Below the pieces are notes generated by a model, which searched no databases, was not told the origin of the DNA, and saw only the letters and a program-made list of their open reading frames with translations. The position numbers were made by a program, and so were the translations under genes. From contig JANQLZ010000008.1 in assembly GCA_028280325.1 (NCBI GenBank), forward strand, positions 1 through 32,495: 32,495 bases of DNA, in the 5' to 3' direction. Positions 1-6,978 of this stretch are shown here, one piece after another (position 1 is the first letter of the stretch; every line of letters starts with the position of its first letter). Origin of the DNA: Bacillota bacterium. Its GTDB lineage: Bacteria; Bacillota; UBA994; PWPR01.

Positions 1-10
1 TATAATGCAG

Positions 11-862
11 TTATTTTCTAAATCCCAGGTCTTTGTATCTGTTGGCGCCTCTCTTAACATAGTAATTAAATCCTTTCTTGAATACATAATAGGTAATAAC
101 AAATAACACTAAGGCAACGACAGCCGGATAAATATAGGGCAGTGACAGTGGAGGCCTGCCCAGCAGAGCCATGCTTGGAAACCAGCCCAACAATCCATAT
201 GGTAAAACTGTTATTAAGGGCCATACTATCGCCTTAGGCATGCCAAATAGCGGATAGTTCATCAGCGACCCCAAATCATTTATAACCAGTGTTGATATCT
301 CTTCACAGGCCACAGGGGCGTAAAATGCAGTGCTCGAAATTAAATATGACAAGCATAAAAGAATAAATAAACTTAGCAGCAAACTGACTATCAAGCTCAG
401 TACCCACCACCAGGTTACAATAATACCTAATCTTCCTAATGACACTGCCATAATTGCTATTCCACAAATTAAAGGGCTGCTGCCGGTAAAGGGGATGAAG
501 CCTTCACATAGTAATTGAATACTTATTGGCAGCGGTTGAATAAATGAGTGTTCAAGCTGGCCACGCCCAATTCTTCTACTGATATGTCCATTGTTCATTG
601 AGCAAAACAAATCAAAAAAACCTGAAACTGAGGTAACATATCCCAACATAAATAACACCTCAAACTGATTCATGCCTCCAACTCCATTGAAGCGCATAGC
701 TAACAAAAAAACTGAGCTGACAGCTGCCAGAGACGATATAGTATCAGTTATAATGGCTAAAATAGCGTACTTGGCATCACGGAGCAGCCACATTAAATCT
801 AACTTGGCATAGAAACCATATAATCTTAGTACTTGCAGTAATAAATTTTTTTTAACCTCCAT
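11..862 (-). CDS. ABC-2 family transporter permease (second of pair)
   Basis: Integral membrane half of an ABC exporter, 283 residues with about six hydrophobic segments (near residues 30-60, 68-88, 115-145, 148-175, 205-230, 240-262). The pattern of a cytoplasmic N-terminus, a GRGQLEHSFIQPLP-type loop and a long hydrophobic C-terminal half fits the ABC2_membrane_6 (DUF990) permeases, which occur as adjacent pairs served by one ATP-binding subunit. Its first codons overlap the end of the upstream permease gene by 11 bases, so the two are translationally coupled. The start ATG at 862 follows a weak purine-rich stretch. The stop lies 11 bases from the window edge; the ATPase gene is not in the window and is expected further left on the minus strand. 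The substrate cannot be told from the sequence. Family call is by pattern recognition, not by a search. Confidence 0.8.
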   Translation of the reverse strand: MEVKKNLLLQVLRLYGFYAKLDLMWLLRDAKYAILAIITDTISSLAAVSSVFLLAMRFNGVGGMNQFEVLFMLGYVTSVSGFFDLFCSMNNGHISRRIGRGQLEHSFIQPLPISIQLLCEGFIPFTGSSPLICGIAIMAVSLGRLGIIVTWWWVLSLIVSLLLSLFILLCLSYLISSTAFYAPVACEEISTLVINDLGSLMNYPLFGMPKAIVWPLITVLPYGLLGWFPSMALLGRPPLSLPYIYPAVVALVLFVITYYVFKKGFNYYVKRGANRYKDLGFRK

Positions 863-1625
863 GGCTGACCAACCTTTCCTGTGATTTTTTAAGATAAATA
901 ACTGCCAAAAACCAGATTATGATATTCCAGCCTACCTGGATTAAAATAGTTTGAAAGGGGTTGCTCAGGTCGGTGTATATTCCCAGAGGGGCTCCACCTA
1001 AACTGCCAAAGGGCTGATAAATTAATATCCGGCCTATTCCCCACGGGAGTGCTGCAAACGGGATAACACTGCCTGAAAATAAGAGAAAGATGGCATATCT
1101 GATTTGGTACACGAGATAAGATCCATTTATCAGTCTTATTAACAAACAGGCATAGATAAAATCTATGGCTATGCCCAGTGATATACACAGTAACAAGCTG
1201 AGTAAAAACCACCAGGTTGCCGGGATTATGGAGATACCAAACAGCGGCGAAGCTAAAGCCATGGGCAGCGAGAAAAATAACAGGGTAACAGCGTTTACTC
1301 CCAGAGTTTGGGCAATAATATTGCCATAAATTGAGAGAGGGCGCTGGTATAATCCTATAATCAACCCTTCATAAATCCAGTTGCCTAACGGTGTTCTTAT
1401 TACTAATAAACCTGCAAGCAAGGTGCTCATATAGGTGTAAGTCAGCATTTGCTGTAGGGTCATGCCAGTTTCCACACCGCTATTCATTAATGTTCTCCAC
1501 AAAAAAATCAGGGGCAGCAAATATACTACTTTCAGCAGGTAATTGGGCAGCAAGTAGAATATCCCGGCATTGGTTTGGGATTTTGCTGCCATTATCGCAG
1601 TTGCCAAATATTTTTTTATATTCAT
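852..1625 (-). CDS. ABC-2 family transporter permease (first of pair)
   Basis: 257-residue polytopic membrane protein with about six hydrophobic segments. It resembles the partner permease downstream in layout, including a TWWFLLSLLLCISLGIAIDF segment comparable to TWWWVLSLIVSLLLSLFILL in the neighbour, so the two probably arose by duplication and form a heterodimeric ABC-2 (DUF990-like) channel. AAGGAG precedes the ATG at 1625 at normal spacing. The gene is preceded by a stem-loop (1655-1692) and a small gene with its own promoter, so expression may depend on read-through from that promoter. Substrate unknown; the duplication of the pair is inference from the shared pattern. Confidence 0.8.
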   Translation of the reverse strand: MNIKKYLATAIMAAKSQTNAGIFYLLPNYLLKVVYLLPLIFLWRTLMNSGVETGMTLQQMLTYTYMSTLLAGLLVIRTPLGNWIYEGLIIGLYQRPLSIYGNIIAQTLGVNAVTLLFFSLPMALASPLFGISIIPATWWFLLSLLLCISLGIAIDFIYACLLIRLINGSYLVYQIRYAIFLLFSGSVIPFAALPWGIGRILIYQPFGSLGGAPLGIYTDLSNPFQTILIQVGWNIIIWFLAVIYLKKSQERLVSHGG

Positions 1626-1654
1626 AGAAGTACTCCTTTTCTTTTAAAACACAA

Positions 1655-1692
1655 AAACCCTGATACCGATGCAAATGCCGGTATCAGGGTTT
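1655..1692 (-). terminator. Hairpin terminator between small gene and ABC permease genes
   Basis: A perfect 14-bp stem (1655-1668 with 1679-1692; AAACCCTGATACCG and its complement) closes a 10-base loop. Read on the minus strand it is followed by TTGTGTTTT, the T-rich tail of an intrinsic terminator. It lies after the stop of the small gene at 1721 and 30 bases before the permease start. It could end the small transcript or act as a partial terminator controlling entry into the permease genes. Confidence 0.7.
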
Positions 1693-1720
1693 ATCAACAT
1701 TTTAAAATGATGATTTTACA

Positions 1721-1963
1721 CTAGTAAACCAGTGCAACCTTTAAGGTAGGCAAGAGGAATTTTAAACGGTATAAATTGCTGAAATTATTCAGACTGATAA
1801 CTGTATTTAATTTAGTATTGTGATAATTTGTCATTAAAGTAAAATATTTACATTTAAAAAGCGCACAATTACCTAAAGCCACTACATCATGTGCCTTATT
1901 AGAAACAGTATTATAAAAGTCTATAATCCAGTTAACCAGCCTGAAATCTATTGCTGTCTTCAA
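1721..1963 (-). CDS. Small protein of unknown function (80 aa)
   Basis: Not recognised. An open frame starting TTG at 1963 is placed 7 bases after a perfect AGGAGGT ribosome site, itself downstream of a good promoter (1996-2030 region), and ends 29 bases before a terminator hairpin. This full promoter-RBS-ORF-terminator layout argues for a real gene. A GTG at 1972 in the same frame overlaps the ribosome site and is less likely. The product begins MKTAIDFRLVNWIIDFYNTV, has two cysteines and several His, no signal peptide and no clear membrane helix. It may be an independent small protein or a leader whose translation affects the terminator before the ABC genes. Function unknown. Confidence 0.5.
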   Translation of the reverse strand: MKTAIDFRLVNWIIDFYNTVSNKAHDVVALGNCALFKCKYFTLMTNYHNTKLNTVISLNNFSNLYRLKFLLPTLKVALVY

Positions 1964-2000
1964 TCCTCTCACCTCCTGACTTCAAATATTCAATGTATAG

Positions 2001-2030
2001 ATAGTACATTAGTTTTATTCTTTCTGTCAA
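2001..2030 (-). promoter_or_regulatory. Sigma-A-type promoter for the small gene
   Basis: On the minus strand a perfect -35 TTGACA (2025-2030) and a -10 TACTAT (2001-2006) are separated by 18 bases. It lies about 38 bases upstream of the TTG start at 1963. It is the best-matching promoter I saw in the window and would also feed the ABC permease genes by read-through. Confidence 0.65.
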
Positions 2031-2072
2031 CTTTAATTCTCAGAAAGTTTATAATGTGATATCCCCATCTCC

Positions 2073-2126
2073 ATCAGGCAATTGATATCCTCCTCCTACG
2101 TAGGAATAATTTCACTATTGCCTGAT
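2073..2126. promoter_or_regulatory. Inverted repeat containing TCCTACGTAGGA palindrome
   Basis: ATCAGGCAAT (2073-2082) is matched by its exact complement ATTGCCTGAT (2117-2126), and between them lies the 12-bp palindrome TCCTACGTAGGA (2094-2105). The block sits between divergent promoters of the small gene and the TetR gene, so it is a candidate regulator-binding region. The core CCTACGTAGG recurs at 4731-4740 upstream of the phytoene-desaturase-like gene. Confidence 0.4.
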
Positions 2127-2143
2127 AACTGAGTATGTGATAT

Positions 2144-2167
2144 TATAATACCAACTGGTCGGTATTA
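2144..2167 (+). promoter_or_regulatory. TetR operator overlapping -10 box
   Basis: A -10 hexamer TATAAT (2144-2149) overlaps an imperfect palindrome: ATACCAAC (2148-2155), TG, GTCGGTAT (2158-2165), with one mismatch between arms. The near-identical site at 2803-2820 brackets the other end of the TetR gene. Placement over the promoter and recurrence indicate autoregulation by the TetR protein encoded at 2190. No convincing -35 box was seen. Confidence 0.65.
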
Positions 2168-2189
2168 GATGGGGCAAGGGGGTAGGTCC

Positions 2190-2786
2190 ATGGATACCAA
2201 GGAGAGAATTTTGGACACTGCTTTTCAGGGATTTCTAGAAGAGGGCTTTGAGAAAGTATCGTTAAATGAACTGATAAAACGAACCGGCTTAACCAAAGGG
2301 GCCTTTTATTATCATTTTAAAAGTAAGGAAGAATTATTAAGAGAGATAATGCATAAGTATTTTCATGCCTATATTAATGATGATATTAACAGGTTTAAGA
2401 GTTTCCGGGGTAATGTGTTTGATAAGATAGAACTGGTATTAGACTTTATTACCGATATTAAACAGCGCATTACCAGCTTAAGCACCCTTCAGATCGATGC
2501 CAAATCATTTTTTGTGCTCTATCAAGAAGGCTTAAAGCGAGATAAAAAACTGCGAGAGCATCACTTGATTAGTCAGGAAAAAATTCTTACCTATATCGCT
2601 TCATTAATTGAAGAAGGCCAGCAGGAGGGCAGCATCCGGCGGGATCTCTCAGCAGCAGCTATAGCGAAACTGTTAAACAGCTGTATTAAAGGATCAATGA
2701 TCATCTGGACCTTTATGGAAGCTAAGTATGCTGAAGAGTATTTCAAAGACAATGTTAAAGCCTTCCTCCAACTGATAAGGCCATAA
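2190..2786 (+). CDS. TetR/AcrR family transcriptional regulator
   Basis: 198-residue one-component repressor. Residues 1-50 form the typical TetR DNA-binding domain: DTKERILDTAFQGFLEEGFE, then the recognition helix region LTKGAFYYHFKSKEELL. The remainder is a helical ligand-binding and dimerisation domain rich in Leu/Ile. An ATG at 2169 is in frame but lies inside the operator and lacks a ribosome site; the ATG at 2190 follows GGGGGT at suitable spacing and gives a normal TetR N-terminus, so 2190 is chosen. Operator-like palindromes lie upstream (2148-2165) and downstream (2803-2820), so it most likely represses itself and the iron-sulfur protein that follows. The inducer is unknown. Confidence 0.9.
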   Translation: MDTKERILDTAFQGFLEEGFEKVSLNELIKRTGLTKGAFYYHFKSKEELLREIMHKYFHAYINDDINRFKSFRGNVFDKIELVLDFITDIKQRITSLSTLQIDAKSFFVLYQEGLKRDKKLREHHLISQEKILTYIASLIEEGQQEGSIRRDLSAAAIAKLLNSCIKGSMIIWTFMEAKYAEEYFKDNVKAFLQLIRP

Positions 2787-2802
2787 AATTTTTAAATCTA
2801 CC

Positions 2803-2820
2803 ATACCAACTGGTTGGAAT
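2803..2820 (+). promoter_or_regulatory. Second TetR operator, before the 4Fe-4S protein gene
   Basis: ATACCAACTGGTTGGAAT repeats the sequence of the operator at 2148-2165 (ATACCAACTGGTCGGTAT), with perfect 5-bp inner arms CCAAC and GTTGG around TG. It sits 16 bases after the TetR stop and about 70 bases before the next start codon, placing the downstream gene under the same repressor. Confidence 0.65.
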
Positions 2821-2891
2821 GTGCATTAAACTAGTGACTGTTAACCGTAAAGAGGGGTATTCAGCTATTAAACAGAAGGGGGAAGTGAGCT

Positions 2892-3959
2892 ATGGCTGGC
2901 GTGGCATTGGGTAAAAATGAAGCCAAATATATCGAGCGTCTGATTAATTATCGAGAACAGGTGGTAACAGATCATGCAGATTCTCCTCAGGAAGGCTTTG
3001 CCTATTTTGACTCTGAAGAATACAGGCAGAACTACGGTGGGAAACGATTAGGGCTGTCCAATAAGTTCAAGGCGGTCGGTTTACGAAATATGCCCCGTAT
3101 GGTCAGGATAATGGGCAAACATATCGTTAAAATAAGCAAAGGACGCCAGGAGTGTTTTTCTGATTTGGAGCAGTATCTAGCTGAGCTAGAGCAGAAGGGC
3201 TGCCTGACAGCAGCAGCGTCACCTCTGCTTCAGAGCTATCCTAATCCTGGGCTATGGGATTCGCTGTGCACTTATGCCTGGCAGAACTGGCGAGTAAAAA
3301 TTGGCTTTACGGAGTTACCTGAGCAATTTGTGTTTAAAGGCAAGGCAGTGCTGTTTAAACATGCGCTGGTATGTATTCAGGAAATGAATAAAGCTGAGAT
3401 TGACCATGCCCCTAAGCTACAGGCAGGATCAGAGGTGCTAAAAATATATAAGGAGTTGGGGCTTGCTGTCAATGATATAGCCCGCTGGCTGCGAGAAAAA
3501 CACTCTGTTCGCTGTCAATCCAACCACCCCTTGGGAGGACTGGTTAATACCACTCCTTTAGCATCTAAAGCCGGTTTGGGCTGGCAGGGCCATAATGGTC
3601 TGCTAATTACTCCGTGGTATGGTCAGAGACAACGCATTGCTCCGATTTTTTTAGAGGAAAAGATTTTTGAATACACTGATAATTATGATCATGTTTGGAT
3701 TGAAAAATTTTGTAAAAACTGTCGCAGGTGTGAAAGGGCCTGTCCCGTTAAGGCTATATACTCAGAAAAAAAAGTATCTGCTGACAATATCCCTGGTATT
3801 GGGCAAACTCGAACCTGTATTGACCGAACCAAATGCTTTCCTCAGTTTAATGCTACGCTGGGTTGCAGTATCTGTATAAAAGTATGCCCTTTCTCTGGAA
3901 AAGAAGGAAGCTATCGCCGCTTAAAATCAGTTTATGATAAAAAGAATGGAAAGAGATAA
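2892..3959 (+). CDS. Double 4Fe-4S cluster protein, epoxyqueuosine reductase/reductive dehalogenase-like
   Basis: 355-residue protein ending in a ferredoxin-like double-cluster domain: first set C274, C277, C280, C284 followed by Pro; second set C315, C325, C328, C332 followed by Pro. This CX2CX2CX3CP plus CX9CX2CX3CP layout is shared by epoxyqueuosine reductase (QueG) and corrinoid reductive dehalogenases. The middle part (PLGGLVNTTPLASKAGLGWQ, residues about 217-236) resembles the conserved region of that superfamily near the cobalamin site. There is no twin-arginine signal, so it is cytoplasmic. It lacks the usual QueG context and lies under a TetR operator, which suggests an inducible redox role rather than tRNA modification. 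AAGGGGGAA precedes the ATG. Cobalamin use and substrate are unproven. Confidence 0.7.
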   Translation: MAGVALGKNEAKYIERLINYREQVVTDHADSPQEGFAYFDSEEYRQNYGGKRLGLSNKFKAVGLRNMPRMVRIMGKHIVKISKGRQECFSDLEQYLAELEQKGCLTAAASPLLQSYPNPGLWDSLCTYAWQNWRVKIGFTELPEQFVFKGKAVLFKHALVCIQEMNKAEIDHAPKLQAGSEVLKIYKELGLAVNDIARWLREKHSVRCQSNHPLGGLVNTTPLASKAGLGWQGHNGLLITPWYGQRQRIAPIFLEEKIFEYTDNYDHVWIEKFCKNCRRCERACPVKAIYSEKKVSADNIPGIGQTRTCIDRTKCFPQFNATLGCSICIKVCPFSGKEGSYRRLKSVYDKKNGKR

Positions 3960-4010
3960 TTATCTCAATTGGTTATGCCAGGCCTCACAAGCTGACAGCT
4001 GAGGTCTAAT

Positions 4011-4535
4011 TTAATTTTCATTCTTCAGCAAGTATGAAGGGTGCTCCAACCCGGTGGGAGGATACAGCTCTTTGTGAGTAAATCTAAAACCTAATTTTTC
4101 TAATAACTTTTTTGAGGCATTATTATTGGGATTATGACCTGCAAAAAGGCTGTTAACGTTTAGCTTACTAAATGCATATTCAATTACAGCTGAGCAGCCT
4201 TCAAAAGCCAGGCCCTGGCCCCAGAATTTTTTCTTAATATGTACACCTAACTCGTATATTCCACGATCAAGGTCATACGGTCTTAAACCACAGCAGCCAA
4301 CATGCTCACCTGTTGTTAACAGGTAGATCGGCCAGTACTGGACACCGTGTTGTTGCAGACAGTTCAGTTCCTGCCTCAGCCTTTGCCTGACCTGCTCTGA
4401 TGACAGCTGTCCTCGGGCATCGATCAGCCTGGTAACATCTAAATCTCCCCATAACTCATTGGCAATTTCTTGGTCGCCTTCTTGCCATTCTGAAAACAAG
4501 AGTCTTTCCGAGGTTAAAATAACTTTCTTTTCCAT
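4011..4535 (-). CDS. GNAT family N-acetyltransferase (RimJ/RimL-type)
   Basis: 174-residue acetyl-CoA-dependent acetyltransferase of the Acetyltransf_3 type. The N-terminus LTSERLLFSEWQEGDQEIA is typical of RimJ/RimL-like enzymes; the acetyl-CoA-binding strand and loop appear as YELGVHIKKKFWGQGLAFEG (residues about 93-112), and NNNASKKLLEKLGF (about 136-149) is the conserved helix before the last strands. An AGAGGAGA ribosome site precedes the ATG at 4535. The gene stands alone, convergent with the iron-sulfur protein gene and divergent from the desaturase-like gene. The acceptor could be a protein N-terminus or a small amine; it cannot be told from sequence. Confidence 0.88.
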   Translation of the reverse strand: MEKKVILTSERLLFSEWQEGDQEIANELWGDLDVTRLIDARGQLSSEQVRQRLRQELNCLQQHGVQYWPIYLLTTGEHVGCCGLRPYDLDRGIYELGVHIKKKFWGQGLAFEGCSAVIEYAFSKLNVNSLFAGHNPNNNASKKLLEKLGFRFTHKELYPPTGLEHPSYLLKNEN

Positions 4536-4840
4536 ACTCTTTCTCCTCTTTCAACCACTAATTCTGCTGATACAGAGCATGATTGTGGTGTTCCTCACTC
4601 GAGCTTTAGCTTGTAGTCGTGATAAATTATCTTTCTTAAATTATAGCACGGAGAATATGCAGGTATAAAATAACTCAGTTAAAAACTGATGGCTCAGCAT
4701 TGCAGTAGGGCGGTGCTTGCCTGCAACGAACCTACGTAGGAAGTATAACTGTATTTAACATGCCTTCATAACATTAATGGATATCGTACCCTGAAATGAT
4801 AATAATATAATAGATAGGGATAGAAGGAGTGGAGTAGATA
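4536..4840. other. Divergent intergenic region with CCTACGTAGG palindrome and -10 box
   Basis: No gene seen. It holds the 10-bp palindrome CCTACGTAGG (4731-4740), the same core as at 2095-2104, and a TATAAT (4806-4811) about 30 bases before the TTG start of the desaturase-like gene. The -35 region is poor, which would fit a promoter needing an activator. The palindrome is 66 bases upstream of that -10, a position more usual for activators. Confidence 0.35.
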
Positions 4841-6331
4841 TTGAAGAGAAAGGCTTTAATTGTCGGAGCCGGCATAGGGGGATTAACCACAGCTGTCAGG
4901 CTGTTGAGTAAAGGATATGAGGTGCAGATTTTTGAAAAAGAATCCAGTGTTGGCGGTAGAATTAACTACATAAAAACAAACGGGTACCACTTTGATTTAA
5001 CAGCATCTGTTTTGATGCTGCCCAATGATTTTAAAGAGATATTCACCTGGGCGGGCCAGGATTACAGGGATTACCTTCAGTTTGTAAAACTGGATCCCTA
5101 CTATAGGGTCAATTACGCTGATGGCAGCAGGCATGATTTCTCTACTGATTTTCCAGAGTTTATTTCTTTACTGGAATCGTTCTCTAAGAAAGACAGCCTG
5201 GGATATCTTAAATTCCTGGGTGATGCCTATGGCAAGTATCTGCTGGCCAATAAAAACTTTTTGAATCAATCCTTCACTGATACTGGAGATTTTTTCAATC
5301 CTGCCACCTTAATCGAGGCCTTAAAAATCAAGGCTTTTTCAACGACATATAACTATATATCTAAGTATATTAAAAACGAAAAACTGAAACAGTTCGTCTG
5401 TTTTCAAGCGCTTTACATAGGTATCTCACCTTATCAGAGCTCTAATGTTTACACCTTACTGCCTACTGTATCGCAATTATATGGGCTTTGGTACCTTAAA
5501 GGAGGGATGTACTCTTTTGTTAAGGCACTGCAAAAACTGATAAGCAGGTTAGGCGGCACAATTGAGACAGGCACCAGAGTTGAGGAGATTTTAATTAAAG
5601 ATAATAAAGCTATTGGCTTAAAGACCGACAAAGGGGTAGCAAAGGGAGCTGTAGTGGTCTGCAATGCCGATTTTCCTTACGCTATGCAGAAATTGGTTAA
5701 AACTAAACAGGCTAAAGGGGCATACACTGCAAAGAAGCTCAAAAAAATGAAATATTCCTGTTCTGCTTTTATCATGTATTTGGGTTTAAACAAGAAATAC
5801 GAAGACCTTTTAGTCCATAATTTATACTTTAATGATGATTTTAAGCGGAATATTGAAGCCCCATTCCGAGGAAAACTGCCTGAAAAGCCTTCGCTTTATA
5901 TCTACTGCCCCAGCAGAATCGATGCTGGTATGGCTCCCCCAGGAAAAGAGTCGTTGAATGTTACCGTACGCGTCCCTAATCTATATTTTAAGAATATCAA
6001 GTGGGACAGAAAAACCATTTACTCACTGAGAAAAAACGTTATTAAAACCCTCAGAAGGATTAAAGGTTTAGCTGATATTGAAGAAAATATTGTTTACGAA
6101 AGTTGTTTAACACCAGTTGACTTACTTCTCAACTTTAATTCCCATTATGGAACAGCCTTCGGGCTAAGCCACACTTTAACCCAGACTAATTACTTTAGAC
6201 CCCAGGTTAAAGCTGAGAACATTGATAATCTCTACTTTACCGGTAGTTCAATTCACCCCGGAAACGGTATTTCAATGGTATTAATCTCTAGCAAATTGGC
6301 GGTCAAAAAAATCATCAGTGATCAAAAGTAA
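4841..6331 (+). CDS. Phytoene desaturase/carotenoid isomerase-like FAD oxidoreductase
   Basis: 496-residue flavoprotein of the CrtI/CrtN amine-oxidase-like family. The FAD dinucleotide motif G9-A-G11-x-x-G14, the acidic E32 at the end of strand 2 and G38-G39-R40 open the protein. The C-terminal flavin motif is present as NLYFTGSSIHPGNGISMVLI (residues about 464-483). Length is normal for CrtI. The start is TTG at 4841, preceded by AAGGAG at good spacing; no upstream in-frame ATG fits better. No carotenoid gene (crtB, crtM, crtE) is nearby, so it may desaturate, isomerise or reduce a polyene or another lipid. The annotation 'phytoene desaturase family' is safe, the substrate is not. Confidence 0.85.
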   Translation: MKRKALIVGAGIGGLTTAVRLLSKGYEVQIFEKESSVGGRINYIKTNGYHFDLTASVLMLPNDFKEIFTWAGQDYRDYLQFVKLDPYYRVNYADGSRHDFSTDFPEFISLLESFSKKDSLGYLKFLGDAYGKYLLANKNFLNQSFTDTGDFFNPATLIEALKIKAFSTTYNYISKYIKNEKLKQFVCFQALYIGISPYQSSNVYTLLPTVSQLYGLWYLKGGMYSFVKALQKLISRLGGTIETGTRVEEILIKDNKAIGLKTDKGVAKGAVVVCNADFPYAMQKLVKTKQAKGAYTAKKLKKMKYSCSAFIMYLGLNKKYEDLLVHNLYFNDDFKRNIEAPFRGKLPEKPSLYIYCPSRIDAGMAPPGKESLNVTVRVPNLYFKNIKWDRKTIYSLRKNVIKTLRRIKGLADIEENIVYESCLTPVDLLLNFNSHYGTAFGLSHTLTQTNYFRPQVKAENIDNLYFTGSSIHPGNGISMVLISSKLAVKKIISDQK

Positions 6332-6436
6332 AAGAAAGCCATTAGCGTAAACACATGAGCTAATCAAATACTGGATGACTCCTCTGCGACTTATCCTGTC
6401 ATTTAATTAACTATTGAGATGAGCAGGTTTTTTACA

Positions 6437-6464
6437 TTGTCCTTATTTGATATGGTAGAATAAT
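6437..6464 (+). promoter_or_regulatory. Promoter for the DUF302 gene
   Basis: TTGTCC (6437-6442) and AATAAT (6459-6464) with a 16-base spacer lie 38 bases before the GTG start at 6502. The match is moderate. Confidence 0.4.
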
Positions 6465-6501
6465 AAGCAGATATATTGTAAAAAGAAAGGGGCTATAGTC
6501 A

Positions 6502-6900
6502 GTGAATTTCAAATACGAAGTAATGGTAAACAAATCATTTGATGATGCGATAGTTAGTTTAAAGGATAGCTTAAGTAAACATAGCTTTGGGGTTTTATGG
6601 GAACTAAATTTTAAAGACAAACTTCGGGAAAAAGGATTGAGTTTTGAAAATAATTTCAAGATCTTGGAAGTATGCAATCCAAAACAGGCCAAAAAAGTGC
6701 TGGACAAACACTTGGAAGTAGGATATTTTCTTCCATGTAAAATAGTAGTTTATGAAAAAAATAATTCAGTATATATGGGCATGATTAAGCCTTCTGAATT
6801 GATTGCACTTGCTGATAAAGAAGGTTCTACAGAGATTCTGCAAATTGCTGAGGATGTAGAAAAGGATCTGAAAACTGCGATAGATATGGCTGCCAAATAA
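6502..6900 (+). CDS. DUF302 domain protein
   Basis: 132-residue single-domain protein recognised as DUF302: N-terminal FKYEVMVNKSFDDAIVSLKD, the LREKGLSFENNFKILEVCNP segment (residues about 44-63), and the CNPKQAKKVLDKHLEVGYFL core with the single Cys of the family's conserved CNP motif. DUF302 proteins are small alpha/beta proteins of unknown biochemical role, sometimes found with redox or sulfur-related genes. The start is GTG at 6502 after AAAGGGG; no signal peptide, so it is cytoplasmic. It stands alone between the desaturase-like gene and the convergent cysteine synthase gene. Family assignment fairly sure; function unknown. Confidence 0.75.
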   Translation: MNFKYEVMVNKSFDDAIVSLKDSLSKHSFGVLWELNFKDKLREKGLSFENNFKILEVCNPKQAKKVLDKHLEVGYFLPCKIVVYEKNNSVYMGMIKPSELIALADKEGSTEILQIAEDVEKDLKTAIDMAAK

Positions 6901-6948
6901 GAATTGGTAGGGCTAGCTGAACGATTTGTTTTATTTGAGGAAAGTAGG

Positions 6949-6968
6949 GGTCGGCTTCCATGCCGACC
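6949..6968. terminator. GGTCGGC hairpin between convergent genes
   Basis: A perfect 7-bp stem GGTCGGC (6949-6955) / GCCGACC (6962-6968) with loop TTCCAT lies between the convergent DUF302 and cysteine synthase genes, 10 bases before the latter's stop. It is followed on the plus strand by TTTGTAGCTTTT, a weak terminator tail. It begins TAGGGG, as do related hairpins at 20503-20523 and (inverted) 25960-25981, so it may also be a dispersed repeat. Confidence 0.5.
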
Positions 6969-6978
6969 TTTGTAGCTT

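Noticed and set aside
330-518. Plus-strand 62-codon ORF inside the ABC permease gene
   Set aside because: It lies fully within the minus-strand permease CDS, has no ribosome site and no recognisable product.
889-1212. 107-codon minus-strand ORF within the first permease gene
   Set aside because: Alternative frame of the same strand without ribosome site; composition is that of a shadow of a membrane-protein gene.
2169-2189. Upstream ATG of the TetR gene
   Set aside because: It overlaps the operator and lacks a ribosome site; the ATG at 2190 has a GGGGGT site and gives the normal TetR N-terminus.
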